Source: Brachypodium distachyon (Eukaryota; Streptophyta; Magnoliopsida; Poales; Poaceae). Taken from it: a stretch of 64,000 nucleotides of DNA. Below the pieces are notes generated by a model. It was not told where the DNA came from. It saw only the letters and a program-made list of their open reading frames with translations, and did no database searches. Numbering within the stretch: the stretch's first letter is position 1; every line of letters begins with the position of its first letter. The position numbers and the translations under genes are program-made. The DNA lies in the NCBI RefSeq assembly GCF_000005505.3, contig NC_016133.3, forward strand, positions 4,030,001 to 4,094,000. Reading direction: 5' to 3'. This document shows positions 60,742 to 64,000 of this stretch, piece after piece.

Positions 60742-61646
60742 TCACTCTGCATCCTCTATCTCGGTATCCTCTGGAACGCCACGCATATACATAACGTTGT
60801 TGCACCTGTCGATTGAGAGGGCACACAGTGAGGTGCTATGTATGGTAAGCATGCCAATTTGATCAAGGAAAATATGTTTACCCAGCTATTGTTCTCATGG
60901 ACCAAATCCATACACTCATTTTATTTCATCAAATAACAGTAAACTTAGGCTGTGTTTGGCATTGCGGTGGATTATGATAATCAAGCTTTTCCAACCGGCT
61001 TTTGGCTATCTTCTTGTTTGGCAAACCAACTTTTTCCTGTTTTCATGTGTATTTTTCAACAGCAGATTATAAAATAAGTTCAGGGCAGCACAGTTCAGCA
61101 ATGCCAAACTAAGCCTTAGAACGCAGGGTGGTAGATGCATGCTTTAGCAGGGCTGCTCTTCAAGTGCAAAAGCATGTGGACTAACTCACACTAGCAAGGT
61201 TAACAGGATCACAAATTGCTACCTTATCAGTATCTCTCCAAGGTTTCCAGAGAATTGCCCGTCAATATACTCCTCTGTATTAGCAAGCTGCAAGCAGTAA
61301 GCACAAGATAGCAACAAAAAAATTAGAAATGGCGATCTGCCCTGAGAAAGTAGCTCCTATAATGCAGCTGAACCCCCAAAAAAGAGAATAAAGCAATACC
61401 TGTAGATTCATGTATGAGTCCACAGATACAAGGTATCCTGGGAAAGGAAAATGCTGTTAGTCGGCATTATTGAGGGGAAGGCAAATTCTGAAGAACGAAT
61501 CACGTGAACTGAACATGGAATACAATAGAATTGGCAGATAAAAACGCATATCTACCTTTGTACTCCATGCCCCACTTCAGTTTGACAATAACAGGCTTCC
61601 CTGTCAGGTTGTTTAAGAAAGGCTTTGGGTTAACTGGTACAGTGGC
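60742..61646 (-). CDS. SmF: Spliceosomal core protein SmF (first codon exon not found)
   Basis: Sm-fold subunit of the heptameric ring of U1, U2, U4 and U5 snRNPs. Exons 61646-61556, 61437-61400, 61287-61223 and 60805-60742 (TGA) join in frame, 258 nt. They spell [74 protein letters not shown] and [11 protein letters not shown], covering both Sm motifs. The family normally begins [10 protein letters not shown], so the Met should come from an upstream exon ending in ATG; a CAG acceptor sits exactly before GCC. I did not find a convincing first exon within the window. The frame and splice sites are otherwise intact, so this is probably the working gene. A Tourist MITE lies in the last intron. 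Confidence 0.92.
60948..61115. mobile_element. Tourist-like MITE in the last SmF intron
   Basis: GGCTGTGTTTGGCATTGC at the left is inverted as GCAATGCCAAACTAAGCC at the right. The 168-bp element is flanked on both sides by TTA, the target duplication of PIF/Harbinger-type Tourist elements. The intact ends suggest a relatively recent insertion. Confidence 0.85.
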
Positions 61647-63532
61647 CTGCACAAAGTAAGAATCCATTAGGAAGTGAACTATGAGGCCATATACTTCCTT
61701 TCTCCTTTTTTTAGGAATATGAGGTTATATTTCACTGTTGATGGGAAGATAAAAATGATGAGCCTGTCATTGTTTTGTCATAAAAAAATTCCAGTAGTCA
61801 ACTGCATGGTAGTTTTTCAACATGAAATGATAAGTAGCTTACTATTGTAATAGGAAGGCATGAAGATTTTTGGAGGTAAGTTAAATATCAGAAATGCATA
61901 TCATGAATTTTTTTTACAGTATAAGTAGCATGTTGTGAATCAAGTTTCAATATTTAATCAAGATCCTTTTGCAACTATAGAAGCTGAACAATGTTTATGC
62001 TGAAATGACCATTAGGCAACTGGCAATTATTGTTTTTCACCAGACAATTGAGATCACTAGAAATTTCATAATTTGGGTACAAAATTTGGAGTGAACAATG
62101 TGATGATCAATCTGAAGCCAAATCTGGGTGCATCTTTGGATTGTGCTAAGATAAATAGATTGCAAACAAAGCTACGAGACTGGCATTGATATTGACAGAC
62201 AATAAGCCAAGGATATCACCGATTTCAACATTGTTAAGCTAAAGACGAGCAAGATCAAAATCACAAGAAATGGTGATTGGCAGCCGTAACACAGAAGGGG
62301 AATACAATGAGATCACTGATCTCAAACCAATGCAAGAAAATGCAACAAGATCATACACACAAAAACAAGCCAAAGGGGGTAATGAGGATCAGTTGCTGCA
62401 ACTTTACAATGCACTTATGTATTTTAAACTACTATTTTTGTTGAAATGCACCAGCAGTCTTTTCCCCTGTTTCCCTGCTGAAGATCCATTTCGAGTCAGC
62501 TAGAGTACCGTCATATGTCTAACCAGTTCTGATCTCACTCTCAGCACCACCAAGGCACTCGGATAAATAAAATCACAAGTTTCACATCAAACACTCTCGT
62601 TGTTAAGAGCTTCACTATAAAATAATGAAAGAGATGGCACCAACATGACGGTATAATGAACTTTTTACCAGCAAGGCGGCAAGAAGATGCCAACGAATGT
62701 TGGATAAGCTGCACGCGATGCTCCATCATACCCATTGGGTGGCGACAGGAATAGTTTAGTGTTTAGGTTACCTGCAAATCTTGTTTCAGCAAAAAGGGTG
62801 CAATTTTGTTGTGTTGTGGCCTGGCCTCATCTATCCTTGTGAAGGATGTAATACCTCACTCTCGTTTTGAACTGTTTGTACGCTGGTCTTCCCAGCCAAA
62901 CTACTGAGCTTTCTATACAATTGGGTCCACAAGTTCCTTTTCTCTACAAAGAAAGCTTCATTATACTATAACGAACAAGCACTTAGGTTTGACGCATTAC
63001 AAGCTATGTTGCACTGACAGTCAGCTGATTCCGGGATTAAAAAATTTCCGATAGTGCGCAACACGGGTAAAAATAATACACATATATAAACTATGCAAGT
63101 GCCCGCCACAAACTATTTTTGCTTCCCTCACAGCATGCCATGTCAATATTGTTTTTAGAATAATTCTCAAAGCGGCTCACTGTTCTCGCCTCCTCTACTA
63201 CGCACTTCACATTGGGCGCCTCGTCCCAAACCCAGCTAATCACCTTCCATATCCCTAGCACAGCGCCGGCCAGGAGCACAAGCAGCGGCAAGAACTGCAT
63301 GATACACTGAGGAGGTAACACAGAACACAAATCAGCACCGCATGTTTCCTCTCCTGCCTTGCATGTGGCCAAGTACAACCTTTTACTTCTAGATATCCAT
63401 GCACGTGAGTAGCCCTACCCGTGTGCTTGTTTTCTTTGCTGATTCGTTTATTTGATTACACCCTGATTGATCACTTCAATTCATACTATCACTTACTTTA
63501 TTATTCAGCAAATTATTTTGTTTAAAGCTCAG
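61647..63532. other. Upstream of SmF; no gene firmly recognised
   Basis: This stretch should contain SmF's first exon or a long first intron; the only ACCAT (ATG followed by GT on the minus strand) I noticed is near 62008. A minus-strand frame at 63378-63091 contains a hydrophobic stretch (FLPLLVLLAGAVLGIWKVI) but lacks any family resemblance. Confidence 0.4.
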
Positions 63533-63649
63533 GTAATGTTGAATCTTCAACTATTGGATCCATTGCTTCCTGATGTTTTTTTCTTGGGTGGATGTAACAT
63601 GTTAAATGAAAGAACTGCTACTTTAATGTCTTTGTTGGTTGCTTACAAG
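63533..63649 (+). CDS. Exon-like segment of an unidentified gene
   Basis: A 117-base open segment is bounded by AAGCTCAG| and |GTGAGA, both good splice signals, and is a whole number of codons (39). It encodes a leucine-rich peptide beginning VMLNLQLLDPLLPDVFFLGG and ending LVAYK. Its surroundings are AT-rich like introns. I do not recognise the family; flanking exons would lie to the left or beyond the right edge. Confidence 0.3.
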
Positions 63650-64000
63650 GTGAGAATTCATGATTGAATTTTTTTTCCCATCACCTTTGGACCAGCCCTG
63701 GATGGTAGATTCAGACTACAAGGCACACTGGACTAAGTGGTTCAATGAGTAATACTATACAATATGGTTTGTTATGCTTGACAAGCTTGAATTGAGTAGA
63801 CAAATGTTATTGACAGTTCTATAAAGGCTATGCTGAAATGCAATAACTAAACTTTGTACTAGTAACATCCCCCAAATAATTGATTCTAGAACATCATTTT
63901 TTATTCTTTATTATTTTTGTAAAGTGATTGTAAGCAAATGTCCAGCAACAACCGGGATATCACCTAGTATAATATAAGGCTCTCTCTTCACTCTGTTTGT
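63650..64000. other. AT-rich right edge, no feature recognised
   Basis: Intron-like AT-rich sequence after the exon-like segment, with no further exon visible before the window ends. Confidence 0.4.

Noticed and set aside
62000..62012. ATG followed by GT on the minus strand as the missing SmF first exon
   Set aside because: The context lacks a promoter or leader signature and the base composition is intron-like, so I could not assign it.
63091..63378. 95-codon minus-strand frame with a hydrophobic segment
   Set aside because: No homology recognised, AT/GC composition like the surroundings and no splice or promoter context; kept only as a note.
1..64000. CRISPR arrays, bacterial operons, phage or toxin systems
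   Set aside because: The window is plant nuclear DNA with introns and plant transposons; the tandem repeats seen are not spaced like CRISPR and have no cas-like genes.

Overview
This window is nuclear DNA from a flowering plant, almost certainly a grass and most likely a Pooideae (Brachypodium/Triticeae-like) species. The evidence is split genes with GT-AG introns, GC-rich monocot-style first exons, many Stowaway MITEs with CTCCCTCCG-type ends, a CACTA element, a LINE relic and Helitron-like ends, plus an SPL gene that resembles rice OsSPL10. Nothing bacterial or organellar was seen. All exon maps were worked out by hand from reading frame, splice signals and family conservation.

Layout. 1-84: start of an unidentified minus-strand ORF running off the left edge. 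About 85-5920: AT-rich intergenic DNA with MITEs. 5924-19795 (minus): a complete 33-exon calmodulin-regulated P2B Ca2+-ATPase (ACA8/9/10 type), 1,105 codons with every intron phase consistent; its introns hold a LINE tail, a probable Helitron remnant and a 3 x 40 bp tandem array. About 20-24.8 kb: its upstream region, a minus-strand promoter-like signal near 22.68 kb, and a 0.76 kb element with long inverted repeats. 24.8-31.6 kb: a decayed CACTA (En/Spm) transposon carrying a broken tnp2 transposase and a second gene with an Ulp1-like protease tail. 34.66-35.87 kb (plus): a small two-exon gene for a conserved 92-aa plant protein. 36.35-40.5 kb (minus): a methyltransferase relic and, upstream of it, a glucose-6-phosphate 1-epimerase-like gene with a frameshift in exon 1 and a probable catalytic Glu changed to Gly. 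41-49.4 kb: intergenic, MITE-rich. 49.55-52.23 kb (plus): a complete SBP-box factor of the SPL10/SPL8 type. 52.2-58 kb: intergenic, with a likely Helitron. 58.14-60.0 kb (plus): an intronless fasciclin-like arabinogalactan protein with three FAS1 repeats. 60.7-61.65 kb (minus): four exons of the spliceosomal protein SmF. 63.53 kb (plus): one unidentified exon-like segment.

The genes form no operon or visible pathway; they are independent loci for calcium export, transcription control, cell-surface glycoprotein and splicing. The most notable items are the three-FAS1 FLA gene, the apparently disabled epimerase beside a dead methyltransferase, and the composite CACTA element with Ulp1-like coding, telomere-like repeats and a deleted left end.
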